Positions 17,403-28,110 of a stretch of DNA of 63,075 nt are shown piece after piece; position 1 is the stretch's first letter, and every line of letters starts with the position of its first letter. Both the position numbers and the translations under genes were made by a program. Location: assembly GCA_015655145.1 (NCBI GenBank), contig JAATFO010000045.1:1-63075 (forward strand), given 5' to 3'. Source of the stretch: Enterobacterales bacterium (GTDB lineage: Bacteria > Pseudomonadota > Gammaproteobacteria > Enterobacterales > Enterobacteriaceae). Below the pieces are notes generated by a model. That model searched no databases, was not told the origin of the DNA, and saw nothing but the letters and a program-made list of their open reading frames with translations.

Positions 17403-17435
17403 AAAAAGCGCGCTTCCCTCACGCGGGGGAAGCGC
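17403..17435 (-). terminator. Rho-independent terminator of the pst-phoU operon
   Basis: On the minus strand just after the phoU stop, a nine-base stem GCGCTTCCC/GGGAAGCGC (arms 17427-17435 and 17410-17418, seven-base loop) is followed by GCTTTTT. This is a strong intrinsic terminator for leftward transcription. Confidence 0.85.
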
Positions 17436-17440
17436 AAAAA

Positions 17441-18169
17441 CTACGCCGGATTGCTGCTATCGCCGGCCAACAGTTTGTCGAGTTGGTCGCCGCCAACATG
17501 CCGAAAATCCTGCCCTTTAACAAAATAGAAGATGATTTCACAGATATTCTGACAGCGATCACCGATACGTTCGATGGCACGGGCGCAGAACAAAGCGGTT
17601 AATACGCTGGGAATGGTGCGTGGATCTTCCATCATATAGGTCATCAATTGGCGGACAATACCTTCATACTCCTGGTCGACCTTTTTATCTTCACGGTAAA
17701 TATGGATGGCGGCGTTAAGATCCATCCGGGCAAAGGCATCGAGCACATCATGCAACATTTGCACCGTGTGATGACCCAATGATTCGAGGCTCACCAGTAG
17801 CGGTTGATGTTGCTGGCTGAATTTTTCCAACGCGGTGCGGCTGATTTTTTCCGCCACATCGCCAATGCGTTCCAGTTCAGAGATGGTTTTGATGATAGCC
17901 ATCACCAAACGTAAATCACTGGCGGCGGGCTGACGTTTGGCAATAATACGGACACAGGACTCATCAATATCGACTTCCATCATATTGACTTGCTGATCAC
18001 CATCAATCACCTGCTGCGCCAGTTCACCGTCCTGATTATGCATCGCCGTAATGGCATTCGTCAGTTGCTGTTCAACCAACCCGCCCATAATCATTACCTG
18101 AGTGCGGATATGCTCCAGCTCAGCATTGAACTGGCCGGAGATGTGTTTGTTCAGATTAAGGTTATCCAT
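17441..18169 (-). CDS. phoU: Phosphate signalling protein PhoU
   Basis: A 242-residue all-helical protein with the two PhoU repeats. It begins [19 protein letters not shown] and holds the two metal-binding signatures around [11 protein letters not shown] and [12 protein letters not shown]. PhoU links the Pst transporter to the PhoR/PhoB two-component system and is needed to silence the Pho regulon when phosphate is plentiful. It is the last gene of pstSCAB-phoU, 17 bp after pstB, and is followed by a strong terminator. Length and sequence agree with the E. coli protein (241 residues). Confidence 0.97.
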   Translation of the reverse strand: MDNLNLNKHISGQFNAELEHIRTQVMIMGGLVEQQLTNAITAMHNQDGELAQQVIDGDQQVNMMEVDIDESCVRIIAKRQPAASDLRLVMAIIKTISELERIGDVAEKISRTALEKFSQQHQPLLVSLESLGHHTVQMLHDVLDAFARMDLNAAIHIYREDKKVDQEYEGIVRQLMTYMMEDPRTIPSVLTALFCARAIERIGDRCQNICEIIFYFVKGQDFRHVGGDQLDKLLAGDSSNPA

Positions 18170-18186
18170 GGAAATCTCCTGTCAGA

Positions 18187-19888
<1,702 letters not shown>

Positions 19889-19892
<4 letters not shown>

Positions 19893-20851
19893 GTGCGCGC
19901 CCCTTCACTTTTCGCCAACCGTAAAATCATCAGCTTAGAAATCGCCAGTACGATGAACGTAATCACGAACAGAATCAGGCCAAGCTCCATCAAAGCAGCA
20001 ACATGAACGCCCGACTCGGCTTCTGCAAATTCGTTAGCTAAGGCGGAGGTGATGCTGTTGCCTGGCATATACAATGAAATACTGTCGAGCTGGTAAGTGT
20101 TGCCAATGATGAAGGTCACCGCCATGGTTTCGCCCAACGCCCGGCCAAGCCCCAGCATCACACCGCCAATTACACCATTTTTGGTGAACGGCAGAACAAT
20201 ACGCCAGATGACTTCCCAGGTCGTGCAACCAATACCGTAAGCGGATTCTTTCATCATCACGGGTGTTTGTTCAAAGACATCACGCATTACCGAAGCAATG
20301 TAAGGAATGATCATAATGGCGAGGATCACCCCGGCCGCCAGAATACCGATACCAAATGCGGGCCCGGTAAACAGCGCGCCGACGATCGGGATAGTGGATA
20401 ACACCTCCCCGACAGGGGCCTGAAAATAGGTAGCAAACAGTGGGGCAAAAACAAACAATCCCCACATGCCATAAACAATGCTGGGGATTGCCGCCAACAG
20501 CTCAATGGCCACCCCCAGCGGGCGACGCAGCCAGTTGGGCGCTAATTCGGTTAAAAACAGCGCAATGCCGAAGCTCACCGGCACAGCAATAAGTAATGCA
20601 ATCAGTGAGGTAACAATGGTGCCATACACCGGCACCAGCGCACCAAACTGTTCGTTAGGCGCATCCCACTCTTTGGTCCACAGAAAGGAAAAACCAAATT
20701 TCTGCAAACTCGGCCAGGAAGAGATAACCAGAGATACGATGATGCCGCCGAGCAATAAAAGCACAATCAGCGCAGCAAGTTTGACCAGTGCGCTGAAAAT
20801 AAGATCGCCTTGTTTTCCCGGGGCTTTGAATGTCGGCTTTGATACGGCCAT
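19889..20851 (-). CDS. pstC: Phosphate ABC transporter permease PstC
   Basis: A 320-residue membrane protein with a short cytoplasmic N-terminus, a first transmembrane segment at about residues 25-50, and the EAA-type loop [19 protein letters not shown]. It pairs with PstA to form the channel. The 83-bp gap from pstS holds a GC-rich palindrome, as in E. coli, which probably lets pstS be expressed in excess of the membrane components. Confidence 0.96.
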
Positions 20852-20876
20852 AAAATTCCCGTCGTTAAATTTTAAG

Positions 20877-20894
20877 GGGCGGCATGCGCCGCCC
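20877..20894. repeat. GC-rich palindrome between pstS and pstC
   Basis: GGGCGGC and GCCGCCC (20877-20883 and 20888-20894) enclose a four-base loop. No T-run follows on the minus strand, so it is more likely an mRNA-stabilising or attenuating hairpin than a full terminator. Confidence 0.6.
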
Positions 20895-20934
20895 GATTGT
20901 CACGGAGTCAATCAATCCTGCCGTACCTGCTCTG

Positions 20935-21975
20935 TCAATACAATGCTTTACCGCTACTATCTTTAATCGTGGTTTTCCATGCCGCACGAATCTGATCGGT
21001 CACCGTGGCAGGCAACATCGCGTAATCTAAATCCGTCGCGGTTTGCGCGCCGCCTTTATACGCCCAGTCAAAAAATTTCAGCACTTCCGCGCCCTTGTCA
21101 GCATTGGCTTGTTGCTTATAAATCAGGATGAAGGTGGTTGAGGTGACAGGCCAGGCATTCTCGCCTTTCTGGTAAGTCAGGTCCTGAGCAAACGTTTTGC
21201 TCCAGTCGGCGCCTTTCGCTGCATTACTGAAGGTTTCTTGTGTTGGGCTCACGGGCTGGCCATCCGCATCCACCAGTTTGGTGTAAGCCAGTTTATTCTG
21301 TTTAGCGTAGGCGTATTCGACGTAACCAATCGCACCGGGTAACCTTTGTACAAATGCGGCAACACCGTCATTACCTTTACCGCCTAAACCGGTTGGCCAG
21401 TTTACCGTATTGCCTTTACCGATTTTGCTGTTCCAGTCCGCATTCACTTTGGTGAGATAGCTGGTGAAGACAAACGAAGTTCCTGAACCATCTGCCCGAC
21501 GCACCACCGCGATATTGGTATCCGGCAATGTTACACTTGGGTTTAGTTTAGCAATGGCCGGGTCATTCCATTTTTTTATTTTACCCAGATAGATATCGCC
21601 AACGGTTTGACCATCAAGGGTCAGTTGCCCGGACTGAATACCGGGCAGGTTTACCGCCAGCACTACGCCACCAATGACCGTCGGAAACTGGAACAACCCA
21701 TTTTTTTGCAGATCTTCATCAGACAACGGCGCATCAGAGGCGCCAAAATCCACGGTTTTGGCAATAATTTGTTTAACGCCACCGGAAGATCCAATGCCCT
21801 GATAGTTAACTTTACTGCTGGTTGCTTGTTGATACCCTGCTGCCCACTTGGCATATACCGGTGCCGGGAATGTGCCGCCAGCACCTGTCAGGTCAGTGGC
21901 TGCAAAGGCAGAACCCGCGCTCAAAACCAGCGTTGCTGCAACAATTCGGACTACGGAGCTACGCATCAGTGTCAT
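20935..21975 (-). CDS. pstS: Periplasmic phosphate-binding protein
   Basis: A 346-residue precursor, as in E. coli. It has a signal peptide ending SAGSAFA at about residue 25, then the mature start [19 protein letters not shown]. Phosphate-binding segments are conserved: [33 protein letters not shown] and [14 protein letters not shown]. It captures phosphate in the periplasm and delivers it to PstCAB. Two Pho boxes lie 75-125 bp upstream. It is the first and most highly expressed gene of the operon. Confidence 0.98.
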   Translation of the reverse strand: MTLMRSSVVRIVAATLVLSAGSAFAATDLTGAGGTFPAPVYAKWAAGYQQATSSKVNYQGIGSSGGVKQIIAKTVDFGASDAPLSDEDLQKNGLFQFPTVIGGVVLAVNLPGIQSGQLTLDGQTVGDIYLGKIKKWNDPAIAKLNPSVTLPDTNIAVVRRADGSGTSFVFTSYLTKVNADWNSKIGKGNTVNWPTGLGGKGNDGVAAFVQRLPGAIGYVEYAYAKQNKLAYTKLVDADGQPVSPTQETFSNAAKGADWSKTFAQDLTYQKGENAWPVTSTTFILIYKQQANADKGAEVLKFFDWAYKGGAQTATDLDYAMLPATVTDQIRAAWKTTIKDSSGKALY

Positions 21976-22049
21976 ATTCCCTCCAGGGGAGTAAAGGTCA
22001 GGCTGAATGCCCTTTTAGTATGAATGAGTATTGCTGTTGATGGGAAAAT

Positions 22050-22100
22050 AGGACAGTTTAATGACAGCCAAATGTACAAAATATGACATTTTTATGACAA
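22050..22100 (-). promoter_or_regulatory. Two PhoB-binding sites (Pho boxes) upstream of pstS
   Basis: Read on the minus strand, the distal box (22083-22100) is TTGTCATAAAAATGTCAT and the proximal box (22050-22067) is CTGTCATTAAACTGTCCT. Both match the Pho box layout of two CTGTCAT-like 7-mers separated by four AT-rich bases. The arrangement is like that of E. coli pstS. Phosphate-starvation induction through PhoB is inferred from these sites. Confidence 0.88.
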
Positions 22101-22341
22101 TGATATCCCTGAACTTAGCGATCAACAGTGAACACGCATCGACATGGGATTCAGGTTGTTAAACTGTCCTGAATGGAGAGCATCGGTAAAAAGACGTTTT
22201 AATTTAGCGGGGAGAGAAACAAGCGCCTCCAGAAGAAAAAGGCACTATCAATGCGCTTAAAGAGCCGGTTACAGCGTGGCAAAATCGCCCGCTGTACCGA
22301 GTCTGAGCGGGAAATGCTTATGTCGTGTCAGTTATGCAGAA

Positions 22342-22980
22342 TTATTTACCTGGTCTACACTGAGTATGGCTTAACGTTACAGCAAGCAGATCTTTTGGCA
22401 TATGCACACAATAAGCGGGCGTACCTCTTTCAAAGCGCCATCCTTCTGCCAGTCCACCAGCATCCACAGTATCAAAACCAAAAGCATCATACAGCATGCT
22501 CACTATTTTTTTCCCTTCGGAATCATCCCCTGCCACTGGCAAAGCTCGTCTGGAAGGGCTTCCCAAAGGCAAACCATCGCTTTCCAGTTGCGTCATGGGG
22601 ATAGCATTAAATGCCTTTGTTATTTTTGCCTCTGGCAGGCAGGAAGCCATAAGTTCACTGGTTGTTGTTTGTTGGGAATCAAGCGTTTCAACCTGACCAT
22701 CCCGTTCAGGATAATAATTAACAGCATCAATCACCTGTTTTCCCCGTAGAGATGCGAACGGAAGTTGCCCGATAGCGCTTAGAGGCACAGCGATAACAAT
22801 AATATCACCAAACACAGCCGCATCGCTGGCACTCCCTACCTCACACCCAATCATTGGGCGAAGGCTAAACAGCGTTTTCGGGTCACGAGAATTACTGAGC
22901 ATAACCTTATGTCCGGCTTTAATTGCAAGTCTGCCAACGGCTCGGCCAACAAAACCCGCACCTATAATACCGATTTTCAT
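22342..22980 (-). CDS. NADPH-dependent F420-reductase-family oxidoreductase
   Basis: A 212-residue Rossmann protein beginning MKIGIIGAGFVGRAVGRLA, with VMLSNSRDPKTL as the NADPH-binding loop and VIAVPLSAI and AFNAIPMTQL further on. Despite the family name, enterobacteria lack F420; such proteins are NADP-dependent reductases of unknown substrate. The ribosome-binding site GAGGG precedes the ATG. It is transcribed divergently from a LysR regulator gene at 23085, which probably controls it. The pair is inserted between pstS and glmS, neighbours in E. coli. Confidence 0.8.
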   Translation of the reverse strand: MKIGIIGAGFVGRAVGRLAIKAGHKVMLSNSRDPKTLFSLRPMIGCEVGSASDAAVFGDIIVIAVPLSAIGQLPFASLRGKQVIDAVNYYPERDGQVETLDSQQTTTSELMASCLPEAKITKAFNAIPMTQLESDGLPLGSPSRRALPVAGDDSEGKKIVSMLYDAFGFDTVDAGGLAEGWRFERGTPAYCVHMPKDLLAVTLSHTQCRPGK

Positions 22981-23084
22981 TATTTTTCCCTCTTTCTTTG
23001 CAAATGAGAGAAGAACTTATTTCATTACACATTGATGATAAAGCGTGTTATTTACCATAGATAAACAACAAAATGAGGTTAATC

Positions 23085-23975
23085 GTGGACAGACTAACCA
23101 GCATGAGTATTTTTGTGAAAGCTGCCGAACTTGGTTCCTTTGCTGCAGCGGCAGATATGTTAAAAATATCCCCACAAATGGTAGCTAAAAACGTTGCGTG
23201 GCTTGAAGCTCGGCTAGGCGCCAGATTACTGAATCGTACTACTCGTCGTCAAAGCCTGACCGATATCGGACGTAACTACTACGATAGATGTAAAATTGTA
23301 CTGACAGAGGCTGAGGCGGCAGATACAGTCGCGCTTGAAATGAAAGTATCTCCTTCAGGTATCATCCGGGTTAATGCACCAGTAACCTTTGGTTCAAACT
23401 CCCTGCCTCCTTTCATTACGCGTTATCTCGCTGAATATCCCGGCACAGAAATCGAACTGACATTAAGTGATCGTATCGTCGATCCTGTCGATGAAGGATT
23501 TGAAGTCATCATCCGGATAGGTGAGCTTGCTGATAGTTCGATGATTGCATGGCCTCTACGCCCTTATCGGCTTATCACCTGTGCCTCACCAGATTACATA
23601 GCAAAAGCAGGTGTGCCAGAAACGCCATCAGATCTTATTCATCATTCCTGCCTTGTTTACGGTATCTGGTCGCCTTCTATGCCTTGCCGTTGGATTTTCC
23701 ACAGAAATAATAAAGCGGAAGAAATAAAACCAAAAGGACGATTTCGTTCAAATGACTGGCAAACCCTTCTGCATGCAGCAATAGATGGTTATGGCATAAC
23801 ACTGGGACCCGAAGATATATTAAGAAATGAAATCCAGAAAGGTAGCCTTGTACAGATATTACCTCAATATGATGGACCAGTCCGCCCTATGCATATTTTA
23901 TTACCCGCCGGGCTGAGACCAACGATTAAAATAAGAAGTTTTATTGATGCTCTCAGAAAAAATTTTGGCATCTGA
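23085..23975 (+). CDS. LysR-family transcriptional regulator
   Basis: About 296 residues from the GTG at 23085, which is preceded by GAGG at six bases and gives the usual start (M)DRLTSMSIFVKAAE; an ATG at 23073 is also in frame but has no Shine-Dalgarno sequence. The N-terminal winged helix-turn-helix is typical (GSFAAAADMLKISPQMVAKN, LNRTTRRQSLTDIG), and the substrate-binding domain follows (VNAPVTFGSNSLPPFI). It resembles the LTTR group that controls a divergently transcribed oxidoreductase. The effector is unknown. A strong hairpin with a T-run ends the gene. Confidence 0.88.
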   Translation: MDRLTSMSIFVKAAELGSFAAAADMLKISPQMVAKNVAWLEARLGARLLNRTTRRQSLTDIGRNYYDRCKIVLTEAEAADTVALEMKVSPSGIIRVNAPVTFGSNSLPPFITRYLAEYPGTEIELTLSDRIVDPVDEGFEVIIRIGELADSSMIAWPLRPYRLITCASPDYIAKAGVPETPSDLIHHSCLVYGIWSPSMPCRWIFHRNNKAEEIKPKGRFRSNDWQTLLHAAIDGYGITLGPEDILRNEIQKGSLVQILPQYDGPVRPMHILLPAGLRPTIKIRSFIDALRKNFGI

Positions 23976-24082
23976 AATGAAGGAATAATTTTAGTTTCTG
24001 GCCAGGCGCAGACGATGCCTTCGGCCTGTGAGACAATATGAGACTCAAGCTCAGTGTCAAATAATGTGTTCAGGGTGTCTGC

Positions 24083-24120
24083 ATCCGGTATTCCCTGTAG
24101 GGAATACCGGATTTTATCTT
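24083..24120 (+). terminator. Terminator after the LysR gene, facing glmS
   Basis: Perfect 14-bp arms (24083-24096, 24099-24112) ATCCGGTATTCCCT/AGGGAATACCGGAT are followed by TTTATCTT on the plus strand. On the minus strand there is an A-rich rather than GC-flanked end, so it may also help to end glmS transcripts. Confidence 0.75.
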
Positions 24121-24167
24121 AATAACTATTTTGTCATCCCACAGGTAAAATCTCTGGGATATAACCA

Positions 24168-26000
24168 CTATTCAACCGTAACCGATTTCGCCAGATTACG
24201 GGGTTGATCGACATCGGTGCCTTTAATCAACGCGACATGATAAGCAAGAAGTTGCAGTGGCACGGTATAAAATATCGGTGCTATTACTTCTTCTACATGC
24301 GGCAGGGAAATGATACGCATGCCTTCACCATCACTGAAACCCGCGTCCTGATCAGCAAACACATACAGTAATCCGCCACGAGCGCGGACTTCCTCAATGT
24401 TCGACTTCAGCTTTTCCAGCAGTTCATTATTCGGTGCAATAATGATCACCGGCATATCCGCATCGATCAGCGCCAGTGGGCCGTGCTTTAATTCCCCGGC
24501 AGCATATGCCTCGGCATGGATATAGGAGATTTCTTTCAGCTTCAGCGCTCCTTCCATGGCAATGGGGTATTGATCGCCACGTCCGAGGAACAGGGAATGA
24601 TGTTTATCAGAGAAATCTTCTGCAAGGTTTTCAATCAGTTTATCTTGCGACAGCATTTGCTCAATGCGGCTCGGCAACGCCTGTAACGCATGGACAATAT
24701 CATGCTCAACCTGCGCCTTCATGCCCTTCAGGCGACCCATTTTCGCCACCAGCATCAACAGTACGGTTAACTGCGTCGTGAAAGCTTTGGTTGAAGCCAC
24801 ACCGATTTCCACGCCTGCTTTGGTCATCAACGCCAGGTCAGATTCACGTACCAGTGAAGAGCCGGCAACATTACAGATAGCCAGTGAGCCGAGATATCCC
24901 AGTTCTTTTGACAACCGCAATGCCGCCAGAGTGTCGGCGGTTTCCCCCGATTGGGAGAGGGTGATCAACAAGCTGTTTTTACGTACGGCTGATTTGCGGT
25001 AGCGAAATTCTGAGGCAATTTCCACATCGCACGGCACATTAGCCAGCGATTCAAACCAGTAGCGTGAAACCATGCCTGAATTATAGGACGTCCCACAGGC
25101 AATGATCTGGATATGTTCAACCTGCGCCAGCAATGCGTCAGCCTGCGGCCCCAGTTCAGATAAATCTACCTCACCATGGCTGAAGCGCCCATTAAGGGTG
25201 CTTTTAATGGCCATAGGCTGTTCATAAATTTCTTTCTGCATGTAGTGACGATAAATGCCTTTGTCGCCGGCATCGTACTGCATGCTGGATTCGATTTCAG
25301 CGCGCTGTACAACTTCGCCCTGGCGATTGACAATGGTGACGTCACGACGGGTGATTTCGGCAATATCACCTTCTTCGAGGTAGATAAAGCGCCGGGTCAC
25401 TGGCAATAACGCCAGTTGATCGGAGGCGATAAAGTTTTCCCCTACCCCACAACCAATGACCAACGGGCTACCGGAACGCGCGGCAACCAACACCGAAGGA
25501 TCACGACTGTCCATAATGACCATGCCATAAGCCCCGCGGAGTTGTGGAATGACACGCATCACTACAGCGCGTAATGAACCACCCTGCTTTTTTTGTTCCC
25601 AGTGAATCAGATGCGCCACCACTTCGGTGTCCGTTTCTGAAACAAAGTGATAACCACGCTCAATCAGCTGTGCCCGTAAGGGTTCATGGTTTTCAATAAT
25701 GCCATTATGCACAATGATAATATGTTCAGAGATATGCGGATGTGCATTCGCTTCTGAGGGCTCACCATGTGTTGCCCAACGCGTATGTGCAATCCCCGTC
25801 CCTCCCGTCAACGGATGTTCCGCCACGGCTTCCGCCAGTTTTTGTACTTTACCCAGGCGGCGAATCCGCGTGGTATGACCATGGCTGTCCACCACGGCCA
25901 ACCCTGCGGAGTCATAACCGCGATACTCCAGACGGCGCAAACCTTCCAGCAGAATTTCTGCGACATCCCGTTGCGCTACTGCGCCAACAATTCCACACAT
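24168..26000 (-). CDS. glmS: Glutamine--fructose-6-phosphate aminotransferase
   Basis: A 610-residue enzyme with an N-terminal class II glutamine amidotransferase domain (MCGIVGAV, catalytic Cys2; [32 protein letters not shown]) and two C-terminal SIS domains ([16 protein letters not shown], and the terminal LAKSVTVE). It makes glucosamine-6-phosphate from fructose-6-phosphate and glutamine, the entry to peptidoglycan and LPS amino sugars. It follows glmU after 154 bp, as in E. coli. A hairpin at about 26118-26144 in the spacer might be a processing or small-RNA control site, but I cannot identify a GlmZ-binding sequence. Confidence 0.98.
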   Translation of the reverse strand: MCGIVGAVAQRDVAEILLEGLRRLEYRGYDSAGLAVVDSHGHTTRIRRLGKVQKLAEAVAEHPLTGGTGIAHTRWATHGEPSEANAHPHISEHIIIVHNGIIENHEPLRAQLIERGYHFVSETDTEVVAHLIHWEQKKQGGSLRAVVMRVIPQLRGAYGMVIMDSRDPSVLVAARSGSPLVIGCGVGENFIASDQLALLPVTRRFIYLEEGDIAEITRRDVTIVNRQGEVVQRAEIESSMQYDAGDKGIYRHYMQKEIYEQPMAIKSTLNGRFSHGEVDLSELGPQADALLAQVEHIQIIACGTSYNSGMVSRYWFESLANVPCDVEIASEFRYRKSAVRKNSLLITLSQSGETADTLAALRLSKELGYLGSLAICNVAGSSLVRESDLALMTKAGVEIGVASTKAFTTQLTVLLMLVAKMGRLKGMKAQVEHDIVHALQALPSRIEQMLSQDKLIENLAEDFSDKHHSLFLGRGDQYPIAMEGALKLKEISYIHAEAYAAGELKHGPLALIDADMPVIIIAPNNELLEKLKSNIEEVRARGGLLYVFADQDAGFSDGEGMRIISLPHVEEVIAPIFYTVPLQLLAYHVALIKGTDVDQPRNLAKSVTVE

Positions 26001-26154
26001 AGCTATATTCCTGACTTAACGGCGCCTGAGCGCCATATGCGTTGTCATATGACCTGATTACCGGTGATTTCCGGTTCCCCGAGCCTGGTAGAGAAGGGGA
26101 TTATTGTTATATTTCCCGTCACAGGGCTTGCCCTGCCCGGGTAATGAAACTGAA

Positions 26155-27531
26155 CTATTTCTTTTTCACTGGACGTTGCCAGCCGGCTTTATGATTTTGT
26201 TCCCGACGGTTATAGGCCAGATGATTTGCAGGAATATCAGTCATTACGGTGGTACCGGCAGCGATAGTTGCCCCTTTCGCCACGGTCACCGGAGCAATCA
26301 ACTGACTGTCCGATCCAACAAAAACATCATCGCCGATAATGGTTTTCGATTTATTCGCCCCGTCGTAGTTACAGGTAATCGTCCCCGCACCAATATTAAC
26401 CCCGGCGCCAATTTCTGCGTCGCCAAGATAGCTGAGGTGACCCGCTTTCGAGCCTTTACCCAGACGAGCCTGTTTCATTTCGACAAAGTTACCCACATGG
26501 GCGCCTTCCGCCAGTTTGGTGCCTGGGCGTAAACGGGCAAATGGCCCAACGGTACAGGTAACCGCCAGTTCGGTATCTTCAATCACCGAGTAAGGACTGA
26601 TGATACAATCATCGCCAATAATACTGTTTTTAATTACACAGCCGGTGCCAATTTTGACCCGGTGACCCAGCGTGACCTGACCCTCAATGATGACATTGGT
26701 ATCAATATCCACATCACGCCCGTGTTGCAAAGAACCCCGGAGATCGAAGCGGCCTGGGTCGCGTAACATCACTCCCGCCAGCAATAACTTATCCGCTTGT
26801 TCTGCCTGATAAGCTCGCTCCAGCATCGCCAGTTGCTGGCGATTATTCACCCCTTCGGTTTCGCTAATTCGAGTTGGATGCACCGTTGCAATTTTGCGCC
26901 CTTCCTTGTGAGCCAGCGCAATCACATCGGTAATGTAATATTCGCCCTGCGCATTATTATTGGTCAGTTGGCTCAGCCAGCGTTTTAAATCAGCGCCATT
27001 CACTATCAGGATACCGGTGTTAATTTCCTGAATAGTCAGTTGTTGCGGGCTGGCGTCTTTCTGCTCGACAATACCGACCACCGTACCCTGCTCACGCAAA
27101 ATACGACCATAACCGGTCGGGTTATCGAGGATCACCGTCAGCAAACCAATGCCCCCGGGCGGCTTTGCCTCACGCAAACGCTCAAGGCTTTCAACAGAAA
27201 TCAGGGGGACATCGCCATAAAGCATCAGAATGTCTTCATCATCGGCAAAACAAGCGGCAGCCTGTTGCATCGCATGTCCGGTACCCAGTTGTTGAGCCTG
27301 TAACACCCAGTTAAGCGCGACATCACTCAGGGCTGATTTGAGCAAATCGCCGCCATGACCATAAACCAGGTTGATATTGCGGGCACCGAGACGCTTCGCA
27401 ACATCGATAACATGCTGAACTATCGGTTTCCCTGCCAAAGTATGCAGGACTTTAGGGAGATCGGAATACATTCGGCTCCCCTTGCCGGCGGCAAGGATCA
27501 CCACGCTCATCGCGTTTTTCTTCACTGTCAT
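26155..27531 (-). CDS. glmU: Bifunctional N-acetylglucosamine-1-phosphate uridyltransferase / glucosamine-1-phosphate acetyltransferase
   Basis: A 458-residue protein. The N-terminal pyrophosphorylase carries [18 protein letters not shown] and [11 protein letters not shown]. The C-terminal left-handed beta-helix acetyltransferase has hexapeptide repeats and the catalytic segment HVGNFVEMK. It performs the last two steps of UDP-GlcNAc synthesis. Start [11 protein letters not shown] aligns with E. coli MLNNAMSVV; AGAG lies just upstream. A leader hairpin at 27565-27596 (GAAAGT/ACTTTC with ACCC/GGGT) precedes it. In E. coli glmU directly follows atpC; here a vgrG insertion intervenes. Confidence 0.98.
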   Translation of the reverse strand: MTVKKNAMSVVILAAGKGSRMYSDLPKVLHTLAGKPIVQHVIDVAKRLGARNINLVYGHGGDLLKSALSDVALNWVLQAQQLGTGHAMQQAAACFADDEDILMLYGDVPLISVESLERLREAKPPGGIGLLTVILDNPTGYGRILREQGTVVGIVEQKDASPQQLTIQEINTGILIVNGADLKRWLSQLTNNNAQGEYYITDVIALAHKEGRKIATVHPTRISETEGVNNRQQLAMLERAYQAEQADKLLLAGVMLRDPGRFDLRGSLQHGRDVDIDTNVIIEGQVTLGHRVKIGTGCVIKNSIIGDDCIISPYSVIEDTELAVTCTVGPFARLRPGTKLAEGAHVGNFVEMKQARLGKGSKAGHLSYLGDAEIGAGVNIGAGTITCNYDGANKSKTIIGDDVFVGSDSQLIAPVTVAKGATIAAGTTVMTDIPANHLAYNRREQNHKAGWQRPVKKK

Positions 27532-27957
27532 TTTCTCTGCTTAACTACCTGTATGGTGATAAGGGAAAGTTACCCTTTTTAGGGGGTTACTTTCTACTTA
27601 TTTCTCATTAAAAAACATGCAGTAATCTGTGTTAATGCCGCAACCATAAGCGTCCATACAGGCTGCAATCATCACATTTTGTTATTGATTGTTAATCTGA
27701 TCATCAGTTAGCTCATTGATAAATAAATAAAAAATTAAAATATCGCAATATGAAAATATAGTTTTTATTTATAACAGGGTTCAAAACACAGGAAATACCA
27801 CGTTATTAAACAGTCATTAGCGATAATGACTCAAAATTTTAATAAAAAAGAGTTAACAAACAATAGCCTGTATTTAACTCTTTATTAGGAATTATCATGA
27901 ATTAAGATAATTCCTGGTTTTTTTATTTCCATTGAGTTATAAAAATGTAACATTAGA
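27532..27957. other. AT-rich spacer upstream of glmU and of the vgrG insertion
   Basis: A stretch of about 425 bp, mostly A and T, with no convincing gene on either strand. It holds the glmU leader hairpin near 27565-27596 and two tandem hairpins at 27847-27883 and 27887-27915. Promoters for glmU and for the vgrG unit are expected here but not clearly recognisable. Confidence 0.6.
27887..27924 (+). terminator. Intrinsic terminator on the plus strand without a visible upstream gene
   Basis: Ten-base arms AGGAATTATC/GATAATTCCT (27887-27896, 27906-27915) are followed by GG and seven T residues. Just before it lies another hairpin, AAAGAGTTAA/TTAACTCTTT (27847-27856, 27874-27883). No protein gene on the plus strand precedes it within 3 kb. 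Confidence 0.7.
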
Positions 27958-28092
27958 ATGATATATAGAAAACAATTCACATTGCTGCGAGGCAATCCCG
28001 ATACGCTTAAACGGTTTAAACTCACCGAAAGCTTGAAGTCAGGTGAGAATATTCTTTTTTTCTATCACGGCGTGTTCAATTTAATTCAATGA
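27958..28092 (+). CDS. Small open frame just upstream of vgrG, function unknown
   Basis: A 44-codon frame from ATG at 27958 to TGA at 28090. It encodes a basic peptide that begins MIYRKQFTLLRGNPDT and ends NILFFYHGVFNLIQ. The stop lies 18 bp before the vgrG start. The ribosome-binding site is weak. I do not recognise a family; the pattern could be the N-terminal piece of a larger truncated gene, perhaps a regulator. It may not be translated at all. Confidence 0.3.
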   Translation: MIYRKQFTLLRGNPDTLKRFKLTESLKSGENILFFYHGVFNLIQ

Positions 28093-28110
28093 ATTTTCCT
28101 GGAGAAGGAT

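Noticed and set aside
17216..17437. A 73-codon minus-strand frame in the IS200 leader
   Set aside because: It overlaps the IS leader stem and the phoU terminator and has no protein-like features; it is a chance frame.
26001..26154. glmS ribozyme or GlmZ target in the glmU-glmS spacer
   Set aside because: The glmS ribozyme belongs to Gram-positive bacteria and no match to its core is seen. A GlmZ pairing site is plausible but cannot be recognised with confidence.
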